The notes under the pieces: generated by a model
Told to the model about the DNA's origin: nothing
The model's database searches: none
What the model saw: the letters and a program-made list of their open reading frames with translations, nothing else
Made by a program: the position numbers and the translations under genes
Origin: JACPDH01 sp051305935
GTDB lineage: Bacteria > Acidobacteriota > Thermoanaerobaculia > Gp7-AA8
Assembly (NCBI GenBank): GCA_051305935.1
Contig: JBPPMG010000282.1
Span: forward strand, 1-15,872
Length of the DNA stretch: 15,872 bases
Direction of reading: 5' to 3'
In this document: positions 6,989 through 13,813 of the stretch, in pieces
How positions within the stretch are numbered: the stretch's first letter is position 1
How the letters are laid out: every line of letters begins with the position of its first letter

Positions 6989-7661
6989 CGCGCGCCCGTT
7001 AGTCGCGCTTCGCTCGGTCCGCAAGTCGTACGGCGAGGAGGTGGTGACCGAGGTGCTGCACGGCATCGACCTCGACATCGCGGCAGGGGAGTTCACGGCG
7101 CTGATGGGGCCCTCGGGGTCTGGAAAGAGCACGCTCCTGAATCTGCTCGGGCTGCTCGATCGCGCGACGATCGGTGAAATCGTGATCGACGGAACGGACA
7201 CGACGCAGCTCGACGACCTCGGCAGGACGCGGCTGCGCGGGACTACGTTGGGCTTCGTTTTTCAGTTTCATCATCTGTTGCGCGCATTCACGGCGCTCGA
7301 GAACGTGATGATGCCGATGATCGCGACGAGCGGGCGGATCGAGGGATGGATGCCCGAGCGGGCGAGGGAACTGCTGGTTGCGGTGGGGCTCGAGGACCGG
7401 ATGGACTATGGAGCAACAAAGCTGTCGGGCGGGCAGCAGCAGAGGGTCGCGATCGCGCGGGCGCTCGCGATGCATCCTGCGCTGGTACTCGCCGACGAGC
7501 CGACGGGAAATCTCGACACGGAGACCGGCGACCAGGTTTTCGACCTGCTTCGAGAGTTCAACCAGAAGCGGGGAACGACCTTCCTCGTCGTGACGCACGA
7601 TTCGCGCATCGCCGACCGCTGCGACCGGGTGATCGAGCTGGTGGATGGGAGGATTCGGTAA
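6981..7661 (+). CDS. ABC transporter ATP-binding protein, LolD/MacB/DevA type
   Basis: Cytoplasmic ATPase driving the exporter. The 226-residue product has Walker A GPSGSGKST (43-51), the Q-loop segment FQFHHLL (Gln95), signature LSGGQQQR (148-155), Walker B LVLADE (168-173), D-loop TGNLDT and H-loop His206 in VVTHDSR. The QFHHLL...FTALENV stretch is characteristic of LolD, while the gene context resembles MacAB or DevBCA. Length is standard. The ATG at 6981 overlaps the permease stop by eight bases, which together with the strong ribosome binding site indicates coupled translation. The gene ends the operon; no terminator was recognised after it. Substrate cannot be inferred: lipoprotein, glycolipid or small-molecule export are all possible. 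Confidence 0.94.
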   Translation: MADARPLVALRSVRKSYGEEVVTEVLHGIDLDIAAGEFTALMGPSGSGKSTLLNLLGLLDRATIGEIVIDGTDTTQLDDLGRTRLRGTTLGFVFQFHHLLRAFTALENVMMPMIATSGRIEGWMPERARELLVAVGLEDRMDYGATKLSGGQQQRVAIARALAMHPALVLADEPTGNLDTETGDQVFDLLREFNQKRGTTFLVVTHDSRIADRCDRVIELVDGRIR

Positions 7662-7714
7662 CTTGTGCTCGATTAGCTCTATGTTAGGGAGGCTTCCGCG
7701 ATGCCAGCGGCTGT

Positions 7715-7871
7715 CATTCCGAGCGCAGCGAGGAATCTGCAAAACAATGGAACTGCTCGGTTCCAAAGCGAAGAGCCATGCCACGTGCGCAAGTTTGCTG
7801 TTAAAGAAGCAGTCAGGTGCTGTTCAGCAGATTCCTTGCTTCGCTCGGAATGGCAGCCTTCGCTCGGAATG
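7715..7871. repeat. CATTCCGAGCG-type inverted repeat element
   Basis: The 26-bp arm at 7715-7740 (CATTCCGAGCGCAGCGAGG...) is the reverse complement of 7827-7852 with two mismatches. A further partial copy of the right arm, TTCGCTCGGAATG, follows at 7859-7871. Sequences of this CATTCCGAGCG...GAGGAATCT form are common dispersed repeats in environmental bacterial genomes. The 86-bp centre has no gene. Confidence 0.8.
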
Positions 7872-8012
7872 ATGACACCTGGGTGGTTCTAGTTCATCTG
7901 GCAGAGCCGTTGGATTCGACTTTACGGCTGTGCTCGATGCGGCCGGCTCTCCTGGCAGATGACACGGCGCGCCGCAACGTGCAAACTGGCGACAACTTCG
8001 GGACTTCATCGC

Positions 8013-8020
8013 GAGAGGAG
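8013..8020 (+). promoter_or_regulatory. Ribosome binding site of the three-helix membrane protein gene
   Basis: GAGAGGAG lies five bases before the ATG at 8026 and fixes that start over the longer overlapping frames. Confidence 0.7.
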
Positions 8021-8025
8021 AGTTC

Positions 8026-8751
8026 ATGCGATTCGTGCTGGAAGCGCTGGCGGGGACGATCGGCGGCCTCGTCGGCTGGTTCGTCGTCGGATTCCTGGCC
8101 GCGCAGATTTTCACGAGCATCGGGGGCAGTCGCGAAGGGGCGAATGCGATGGGCGGGTTCTTCTTCTTCGGACCGCTCGGAGGCATCGCTGGCTTCGCAT
8201 TCGCGTTCTGGATCGCTCGCCGGTATCTCGAGCGCGGCGCTGACGCCGCGCCGTCGTCGAATGTCTTCGTCGAGACGCTGGTCGCGCTGGTCCTCGTCGT
8301 CGGCCTCGGTTCAGTCGTGCTCTTTGGCGTGGCCCGCTTGATGCGACCCGAATCGACGGTCAATATCGCGCAGGGTGAGGAGGCTGCGATCGAGTTCGAG
8401 ATCCGTGTACCGAACGCCGCGCTCGGAGGAAGGCGCGCCTCCGAGGTGATCACGCTATCGTTCCAGGCCTTCGAGGGACACGATGAACGATCCGAGCCGG
8501 TTCCCTGGAGTGAAGCCGCGGAACGCGGGGGCGTGACGCTCACCGGTCGCGTGGTGATTCGAGAGCGGACGCGCGAGCAGTACTTCGTGATCGGGCGCGA
8601 AGACGAGACGTTCAAGCTCTACGCCGACATCCCCGAGAACATGTACCGGAAGGGAAGCTGGCAGCCGCGCCACTACCTCAGCAACGATGCGTCGATGCAG
8701 CCGGGCGACACGATCAGCGCCACCTGCAGGTATGTTCCGCCGGAGAGGTGA
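8026..8751 (+). CDS. Membrane protein of unknown function, three helices plus soluble C-terminal domain
   Basis: I do not recognise this 241-residue protein. Three hydrophobic segments (about 9-30, 43-66 and 84-107) are visible; the first two are glycine-rich (GTIGGLVGWFVVGFLAAQ and GGFFFFGPLGGIAGFAFAFW). A short arginine-rich loop IARRYLERG (63-71) separates helix 2 from helix 3 and suggests that loop is cytoplasmic. The remaining 130 residues look like a beta-rich soluble domain, probably periplasmic, with one cysteine (234) near the end. The ATG has a strong GAGAGGAG five bases upstream, so the gene looks real. It is 364 bp from the exporter operon with a repeat between, so it is probably a separate unit. 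A BIME-like element begins 32 bp after the stop codon. Confidence 0.75.
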   Translation: MRFVLEALAGTIGGLVGWFVVGFLAAQIFTSIGGSREGANAMGGFFFFGPLGGIAGFAFAFWIARRYLERGADAAPSSNVFVETLVALVLVVGLGSVVLFGVARLMRPESTVNIAQGEEAAIEFEIRVPNAALGGRRASEVITLSFQAFEGHDERSEPVPWSEAAERGGVTLTGRVVIRERTREQYFVIGREDETFKLYADIPENMYRKGSWQPRHYLSNDASMQPGDTISATCRYVPPER

Positions 8752-8783
8752 GGAAAACGCCGAAGTGTGGGGCGGAAGGTTTG

Positions 8784-8896
8784 TGTGGCGCAGACACTCT
8801 TGTCTGCGCGCGGCGCGAAGCGCCGGATGCCATGCGGAGGAGTCGAACGAAGATGGTCGCCTTCGGCGACGCGCAGGCAGGAGTGCCTGCGCCACA
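8784..8896. repeat. BIME-like pair of inverted REP hairpins, copy 1
   Basis: A 113-bp element with 26-bp terminal inverted repeats (8784-8809 and 8871-8896, 23 of 26 matching). Each end is itself a perfect hairpin: GCGCAGACA/TGTCTGCGC around CTCT on the left, GCGCAGGCA/TGCCTGCGC around GGAG on the right. Reading inward from each end, GTGG directly precedes the hairpin, as in REP sequences. The inner borders carry small hairpins, GGCGC-GAA-GCGCC and GTCGCC-TTC-GGCGAC. It lies between two convergent genes and its right end touches the stop codon of the Ig-protein gene. A second copy is at 13916-14078. Confidence 0.85.
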
Positions 8897-10186
8897 TCAC
8901 TTCCTCCGTACTGGACGTTTGCGCCCCTTGTCCACGCTGATTGTCGCGGCTGCGCTGTCGGCGCTCCCGCAGGAGTTCGAGGCACGGGCCCATACCGACG
9001 TCGTCGACGTGACGACGATCTGAAGCGTCGACGACGTGGCGCCGCCGATCGGGGACGACGTCTCGCCCGTCGCGCCGCGGTACCACTGCCAGCCGATCGG
9101 CGACGTTCCGCTGGCGGCTGCCCCGAGCGTCGCGAGCTCCCCGAAGCGAACCGTGAGCGGCTGCGGCTGTGACGTAATCGTTGGCCGCGTGCAGGGAGGC
9201 TGCGTCGCGGGCTGCCAGCCGAGTTGCACGACCTCGAAGTCCGACGCGGTGATCGAACGGAACGCGGGATTCAGCACGCCGTTGTCCCAGCGCGTGTCGT
9301 ATGTTCCCGTGACGTACATGTCCGAGCCGTTGTCCGCGACGATGAGCCCGTAGGTCTTCATCGCCTGGAAGATCCTGCGAACCGGCTCGGGGTAGCCGGA
9401 GATGTCCTTCGAGGACTTGAGGCGAAGGCGCGCGCCCATGGGCAGCGCGCCGCTGGTGCTCCCGGCGCGATGCGACGCAGGGTAGACGTAGCCGTTGGTC
9501 GAGCGCACGGTCACGCGGAAAGCATGCCGGATCGGTTCGGTGCCGAACGCTTCGTCGTAGCGGACGAGGCCGGGGAGGATCGCGAGCCCCGCCGCGTCAG
9601 CGCTCGTCCATCCGTCGGGCCGGCGCAGGTTGGAATCGAGCGGAAAGATCGCGCCGGAGCCTGCCTCCCATTTCGTTCCTGTCCAGCGTGTGGCGTAAAG
9701 CTCGTAGAGGATCCTGTTGTCGCGGTCGACGAGCAGGAGGTGGCGATCGCCGTCCGTCCCGCCTCCCGGCTGTCCCCCTTCGATCCATTTCGATTCCGTG
9801 CGGAGCTGAACGGGGATCGGATATCCAGGCGGCCGCCCGGGTGCCTGGTAGTCGCTCTCGTCCGCGAACTCGAACGTGACCTGCTCCATCGGAGTCGTGC
9901 CCGGCACGACGATGTAGGGAATGCCAAAGATCGACGGCGAAGGGTCGGCGTCCCCGCCGAGGTCGGGATGCATGCCTCGCGTGAGCCCAATGAAGTTGAT
10001 GAAGCCAGCGCTGTTGGGATCGACCGGCGCGCCGCTGATGTCGGTGTTCCACCAGTTGTCCGCGGGAAAGAGCGGCAGCGGCGCCGGCAACGGGCCGCCG
10101 CGGACGACACCCGTGGTCTGCGCAGAAAGCGATGTGGCGACGAGGAGAATCGCGAGTGCACCGAGGTGGAGTCGAATGGCACGCAT
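8897..10186 (-). CDS. Secreted protein of unknown function with C-terminal Ig-like domain
   Basis: The 429-residue product begins with a signal peptide (1-22, hydrophobic LGALAILLVATSL, cleavage likely near SLSAQ). The main domain (about 35-330) is one I cannot assign to a characterised family; it contains PLFPADNWWNTDISGAPVD (38-56), GGGTDGDRHLLLVDRDNRILYELY (141-164) and YGLIVADNGSDMYVTGTYDTRW (279-300), all looking conserved in style. An Ig-like beta-sandwich domain follows (about 335-417, ITSQPQPLTVRFGELATL...WQWYRG...VWARASNSCGS), then a basic tail KGRKRPVRRK. Cys332 and Cys406 may form a disulfide. The ATG at 10186 is preferred to the GTG at 10192 because GGAGG lies eight bases before the ATG but only about two before the GTG. 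A terminator-like hairpin stands directly upstream and a REP element abuts the stop codon. It may be a cell-surface or extracellular protein; a carbohydrate-related role would be guesswork. Confidence 0.8.
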   Translation of the reverse strand: MRAIRLHLGALAILLVATSLSAQTTGVVRGGPLPAPLPLFPADNWWNTDISGAPVDPNSAGFINFIGLTRGMHPDLGGDADPSPSIFGIPYIVVPGTTPMEQVTFEFADESDYQAPGRPPGYPIPVQLRTESKWIEGGQPGGGTDGDRHLLLVDRDNRILYELYATRWTGTKWEAGSGAIFPLDSNLRRPDGWTSADAAGLAILPGLVRYDEAFGTEPIRHAFRVTVRSTNGYVYPASHRAGSTSGALPMGARLRLKSSKDISGYPEPVRRIFQAMKTYGLIVADNGSDMYVTGTYDTRWDNGVLNPAFRSITASDFEVVQLGWQPATQPPCTRPTITSQPQPLTVRFGELATLGAAASGTSPIGWQWYRGATGETSSPIGGATSSTLQIVVTSTTSVWARASNSCGSADSAAATISVDKGRKRPVRRK

Positions 10187-10194
10187 CGTCACTT

Positions 10195-10199
10195 CCTCC
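10195..10199 (-). promoter_or_regulatory. Ribosome binding site of the Ig-protein gene
   Basis: GGAGG on the minus strand lies eight bases before the ATG at 10186. It is only about five bases downstream of the T-run of the hairpin at 10205-10235. Confidence 0.75.
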
Positions 10200-10204
10200 G
10201 GAAC

Positions 10205-10235
10205 AAAAAAACGGGGGGCGGTACGCCCCCCGTTT
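10205..10235 (-). terminator. Terminator-like hairpin directly in front of the Ig-protein gene
   Basis: Arms AAACGGGGGGCG (10209-10220) and CGCCCCCCGTTT (10224-10235) pair perfectly around a three-base loop. On the minus strand the stem is followed by seven T residues (10211-10205). This has full intrinsic-terminator form but lies only 18 bp upstream of the downstream gene's start codon, so it may act as an attenuator or insulate that gene from upstream read-through. Confidence 0.75.
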
Positions 10236-10288
10236 GGAAAATTGTCACTTCGTTACTTTTGATTCTGCCAGAAAACGGGTCCGAGGGT

Positions 10289-10302
10289 GTGAGCCGGCTC
10301 AC
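10289..10302. promoter_or_regulatory. Perfect 14-bp palindrome, possible operator
   Basis: GTGAGCCGGCTCAC is self-complementary without a spacer and lies about 100 bp upstream of the Ig-protein start. It could be a dimeric repressor site; no matching regulator is in view. Confidence 0.3.
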
Positions 10303-10381
10303 GTTTCGCGAAGCAGCGTGAGGGAGGGTTCGCTTCCTTTCTACATTCTTCGCTTCGGTTCTCCAGCCGGACGGAAACCGC

Positions 10382-10416
10382 AATGAGGAATGTCGAATGT
10401 CGAATGAGGAATGAAG
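10382..10416. repeat. Five tandem AATGNNG heptamers
   Basis: AATGAGG, AATGTCG, AATGTCG, AATGAGG and AATGAAG follow each other without gaps. The array ends exactly at the A-run that forms the T-tract of the terminator at 10417-10453. Confidence 0.75.
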
Positions 10417-10453
10417 AAAAAAAACGGGAGGCGCGAGCATCTCGCGCCTCCCG
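10417..10453 (-). terminator. Intrinsic terminator of the BNR-repeat protein gene
   Basis: Arms CGGGAGGCGCGAG (10425-10437) and CTCGCGCCTCCCG (10441-10453) pair perfectly, 13 bp, around a three-base loop. Eight T residues follow on the minus strand. It lies 42 bp after the stop codon of the BNR gene. Confidence 0.92.
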
Positions 10454-10466
10454 GCTCGAATCGTCC

Positions 10467-10487
10467 AACAACTAACAACTAACAACT
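10467..10487. repeat. Three tandem AACAACT heptamers
   Basis: Three perfect copies without gaps lie between the BNR stop codon and its terminator. With the array at 10382-10416 they bracket the terminator by period-seven repeats on both sides. Confidence 0.75.
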
Positions 10488-10495
10488 CCTCCGCC

Positions 10496-13400
10496 CTACG
10501 GCCTCCACGCCGGGACCCGCCCCGGGGTCCAGGGCGCTTCGAGCGATTCCATCCTCTGCTCCAGCCCGCGCAGGTCGACGTCTATGAGGGCGCGAAGCTT
10601 CTCGAGCACCGGCGCGAATTCGTCGGACGCGATCTGCCACGCGTCCATGTGAGTCTTCGTCGGAGTCGAAGTCGTGGCCCACGAGCCTTCCACGATCGTG
10701 CCAACGCGGTCGGAGATCGATATCGGAACGGGCTCCTGGTACTTTGCCAGCGTCGGATCGCCACTGAGGAGAATCTGCAGATCCTTGAGTCGCATCTCGA
10801 TCGCGCGGGCTTCCTCGAAGAGTTTCGGATCGGCGGCGGGCGTATCGATGAGCGCCTGCTTGATGTGATCGAGACGGGTCTGCGCCTCGGCAGCCGCTTC
10901 CTCGGCGCCGCGCACCGCGCGCTGCAGGCTCGCGGTGCGGCGCTGGAAGGCAACGAGCGCGGGGACGTCGGCCGCGGGAAGTGTGGCCATGCCGAGCGAC
11001 TCGACCTTGAACGCGGTCGGCTCGCCGTGCGAAGTCAGCTTGCCGTTGACCCACGTCGCAAGGCTCACGTTGTACGTCCCCGGCGCGGCGAACGGCCCCC
11101 GCGGGCCAGTGCCCCACGGCGCGAGCTCGCCGGGCTCGAGCTCGGTCGGAGTCGAGGCGGGGTAGCGGAGATCCCACGCGATGCGATGGAATCCTGCTTC
11201 GACCGGGCCGGTGATTCTCCGCACCACGCTTCCCGCCTCGTCGGTGACCGTGAGGATCGCGACCGGATCGTGCTCGCGCCCTTCTGCGCGGAGCGAATCC
11301 CACGACGGATAGCGAATCTCTCCGCCCTTCTTCTCGAGCTCTTCGTACGACGCCTGCCGCGTCTTCTTCAGCGTCTTGATCTCTTCCTTCAGGTAATACG
11401 TGAAGACCGCGCCGAACGGCGGGTTAGGCGCCGCGTAGTAGTTCTCTCCCTGGAAGGCCTTGCCCGGGATACCGAGCTGCGTCGACGGGGCGAAGAGCCA
11501 TGCCGTGCGATCGGTTCCGAAAAGCTGCGCGGAGGACTCGAGGAGCGCGGGAGTCGCCGCGCGCAGCGGCGTGTAGTCGTCGAGCACGTAGAAGCCGCGC
11601 CCGAAGGTGCCGAGCACGAGGTCGTTCTCGCGCTTCTGGATCGCGAGGTCGCGCACCGCGATCGTCGGAAGCCCTCCCTTGAGCTGGACCCACTTCGAGC
11701 CGCCGTCGCGCGTGAAGAAGACGCCGAACTCGGTTCCGACGAAGAGCAGTTCCGGCACGACGTGGTCTTCGGCGAACGCGTAGACGCTGCCGCGGGCCGG
11801 AAGGTCGCCGGAGAGCGAAGTCCAGCTCTTCCCGCGATCGCGGCTGCGCATCACGTATGGCTTGAAGTCGCCCATCTTGTGGTTGTTGAACGTCGCGTAG
11901 ACGGTGTTCGCGTCATGCGACGACGCGACGATGCGCGAGACGTAGGTCGAGGCCGGCACGCCGGGGAAGCTCTCGTTCTTCCTCCAGTTCTTCCCTCCGT
12001 CCTCGGTCACCTGGATCATCCCGTCGTCCGAGCCGGTGTAGACGAGCCCCTCCTGCTTCGGCGACTCGTCGAGCGCGACGAGGTTGCCGTAGAGGGAGGT
12101 GGACGCGTTCTTCGCGACCGCGTCGGGCGGCCAGATCTTGCCCATCACCTTCAATGTGTTCCGGTCGACCCGCCTGGTCAGGTCGGGACTGATGGCGGTC
12201 CAGCTGTTGCCGCGGTCGTCGCTGCGGAAGAGGCGCTGCGCGCCGAAGTAGAGACGCGTCGGCGAGTGCGGGCTCAGGACGAGCGGCGAATCCCAGTTGA
12301 AACGGAGCGGCTCTTCGCCTTTCGCCGCCATCGGCTTGATGTCGAGCACCTCTCCGGTCTTCCTGTCGAAGCGTGTCAGGCCGCCGTACTGCGACTCGGA
12401 GTAGACGATGTCGGGATTCGTCGGGTCGATGCGGATCTGGAATCCGTCGCCGAAAGTCGTGACGAACCAGTCGGAGTTGACGATGCCGTGATCGCTGATC
12501 GTCCTGACGGGCCCGCCGAGAGTCGCGTTGTCCTGCGTGCCGCCGTAGACGTTGTAGAACGGCTTCGCGTCGTCGACGGCGAGATCGTAGAACTGCATGA
12601 TCGGCAGGTTCGCCCAGTAGAACCAGTTGGCGCCGCGGTCCCACGTCTCATAGAGGCCACCGTCGCATCCCGCGATCAGGTGGTCGGTATCGCTCTCGTC
12701 GATCCAGAGCACGTGGTTGTCGACGTGCTTGTTGCGCTCTCCCACCTTCTTGAACGTCTTTCCGCCATCCTCGGTGACGTGCATGAACGTGTCCATCGAA
12801 TAGACGCGGTCGGCGTTCTTCGGGTCGGCGTAGATCTCCTGGTAGTACTGCGGGCTTTGCGAGTTGTACTTGCTCCGCCGCTCCCACGAGCCGCCGGCGT
12901 CGGTCGAGCGGAAGAAACCGCTCTCGCCGTTGGCCGCCTCGACGAGCGCGTAGACGGTGTTAGGTCGCGCTGGCGAGATTGCGAGGCCGATCTTGCCCAG
13001 ATGCTCCTCGGGAAGTCCCTTCGTGATCTTCTTCCAGGTGGCGCCTCCGTCGCGGCTCTTGTGGATCGCGCTCTCCGGTCCGCCGTTGACCAGGGTCCAG
13101 ACGTGGCGGCGGCGCTGGTAGGAGGTCGCATAGACCACGTCGGGATTGCGCGGGTCAAAGACGATGTCGCTGACGCCGGTGTTCTCGCTGATGTCGAGCA
13201 CCTTCGTCCAGCTCGTGCCGCCGTCGGTGGTCTTGTAGAGGCCGCGGTCACCGCCGGAGCTCCAGAGCGGTCCCTGCGCGGCGACATAGACGACGTTCGA
13301 GTCGCGCGGGTCGACGAGAATCTTCCCGATGTGCTCCGACGCTTTCAGGCCGACGTTCTCGAAGGTCTTGCCGCCGTCGAGCGACTTGTAGACGCCGTCG

Positions 13401-13801
13401 CCGTAACCGACGCTGCGCTGGCTCTTGTTCTCGCCGGTTCCGACCCAGACGACGAGCGAGTCGTTCGGATCGAGCGTCACGCAACCGATCGAGTACGCCC
13501 CGTGCTTGTCGAAGATCGGAGTCCACGTGATCCCCTTGTTCGTGGTCTTCCAGACGTTGCCCGAGGCGACCGCGACGAACATCGTGGCCGGATGCTTCGG
13601 GTCGATCGCGACGTCGGAGATGCGGCCCGAGAAGACGGCAGGGCCGAGAGAACGGAAGGTGAGGCCGGAGAAACTCTCGGCATCGTACGCGCCGGGCGCG
13701 CGCTCGGGCTTGCCGGCTTTTGCCGGAGCCTTCGCTGCGAGCACGGGAAGGGTGACGAGGAGGGCGACGAGGAGTGCGACGACGGAGACGCGCTTGTTCA
13801 A
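10496..13801 (-). CDS. Large secreted BNR-repeat (sortilin/sialidase-like beta-propeller) protein
   Basis: An 1101-residue exported protein. A signal peptide (1-22, VVALLVALLVTLPVLA) is followed by one or two beta-propellers (about 40-745) carrying at least eleven BNR/Asp-box motifs of the form S-x-D-x-G-x-T-W, for example KTTNKGITW (85-93), KTTDGGTSW (190-198), KSRDGGATW (248-256), RSDDRGNSW (526-534) and RSRDRGKSW (652-660). A beta-sandwich-like segment (about 845-932) and a helical, probably coiled-coil part (about 945-1085) follow. Proteins of this type are often labelled glycosyl hydrolase or Vps10-like, but the sialidase arginine triad and other catalytic residues cannot be confirmed here, so enzymatic activity is not claimed. 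The start is TTG with AAGGAG six bases upstream; the next in-frame methionine is residue 73, which would lose the signal peptide. It is transcribed alone, with a strong terminator 42 bp after the stop. Confidence 0.9.
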   Translation of the reverse strand: MNKRVSVVALLVALLVTLPVLAAKAPAKAGKPERAPGAYDAESFSGLTFRSLGPAVFSGRISDVAIDPKHPATMFVAVASGNVWKTTNKGITWTPIFDKHGAYSIGCVTLDPNDSLVVWVGTGENKSQRSVGYGDGVYKSLDGGKTFENVGLKASEHIGKILVDPRDSNVVYVAAQGPLWSSGGDRGLYKTTDGGTSWTKVLDISENTGVSDIVFDPRNPDVVYATSYQRRRHVWTLVNGGPESAIHKSRDGGATWKKITKGLPEEHLGKIGLAISPARPNTVYALVEAANGESGFFRSTDAGGSWERRSKYNSQSPQYYQEIYADPKNADRVYSMDTFMHVTEDGGKTFKKVGERNKHVDNHVLWIDESDTDHLIAGCDGGLYETWDRGANWFYWANLPIMQFYDLAVDDAKPFYNVYGGTQDNATLGGPVRTISDHGIVNSDWFVTTFGDGFQIRIDPTNPDIVYSESQYGGLTRFDRKTGEVLDIKPMAAKGEEPLRFNWDSPLVLSPHSPTRLYFGAQRLFRSDDRGNSWTAISPDLTRRVDRNTLKVMGKIWPPDAVAKNASTSLYGNLVALDESPKQEGLVYTGSDDGMIQVTEDGGKNWRKNESFPGVPASTYVSRIVASSHDANTVYATFNNHKMGDFKPYVMRSRDRGKSWTSLSGDLPARGSVYAFAEDHVVPELLFVGTEFGVFFTRDGGSKWVQLKGGLPTIAVRDLAIQKRENDLVLGTFGRGFYVLDDYTPLRAATPALLESSAQLFGTDRTAWLFAPSTQLGIPGKAFQGENYYAAPNPPFGAVFTYYLKEEIKTLKKTRQASYEELEKKGGEIRYPSWDSLRAEGREHDPVAILTVTDEAGSVVRRITGPVEAGFHRIAWDLRYPASTPTELEPGELAPWGTGPRGPFAAPGTYNVSLATWVNGKLTSHGEPTAFKVESLGMATLPAADVPALVAFQRRTASLQRAVRGAEEAAAEAQTRLDHIKQALIDTPAADPKLFEEARAIEMRLKDLQILLSGDPTLAKYQEPVPISISDRVGTIVEGSWATTSTPTKTHMDAWQIASDEFAPVLEKLRALIDVDLRGLEQRMESLEAPWTPGRVPAWRP

Positions 13802-13807
13802 GGAGAG

Positions 13808-13813
13808 CTCCTT
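13808..13813 (-). promoter_or_regulatory. Ribosome binding site that supports a TTG start
   Basis: AAGGAG on the minus strand is six bases before the TTG at 13801. It fixes the rare start codon of the BNR gene. Confidence 0.75.

Larger units (their letters stand above)
7662..8025. other. Gene-free spacer carrying a dispersed inverted repeat
   Basis: No credible gene. The open frames here arise from the CATTCCGAGCG repeat, which reads as the familiar spurious CARNDS-type peptide. The last 15 bases hold the ribosome binding site of the next gene. No terminator for the exporter operon was identified. Confidence 0.7.
10187..10495. other. Gene-free spacer with two minus-strand hairpins, palindrome and heptamer arrays
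   Basis: No credible gene. From right to left it holds a heptamer array, the terminator of the BNR gene, a second heptamer array, a 14-bp palindrome, a second terminator-like hairpin and the ribosome binding site of the Ig-protein gene. The promoter of the latter must lie here if it is transcribed separately; no clear -35/-10 pair was found. Confidence 0.7.

Noticed and set aside
5561..7201. 546-codon minus-strand frame antisense to the exporter genes
   Set aside because: Composition is Arg/Asp/His-rich as expected from the reverse of GC-rich coding DNA; the plus strand has intact transporter motifs.
6999..7784. Minus-strand frame beginning inside the CATTCCGAGCG repeat
   Set aside because: Its N-terminus includes the CARND peptide that this repeat always yields when translated; the rest is antisense to the ATPase.
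9224..10321. 365-codon plus-strand frame antisense to the Ig-protein gene
   Set aside because: It runs through the terminator hairpin and spacer, lacks domains, and the opposite strand has a signal peptide and ribosome binding site.
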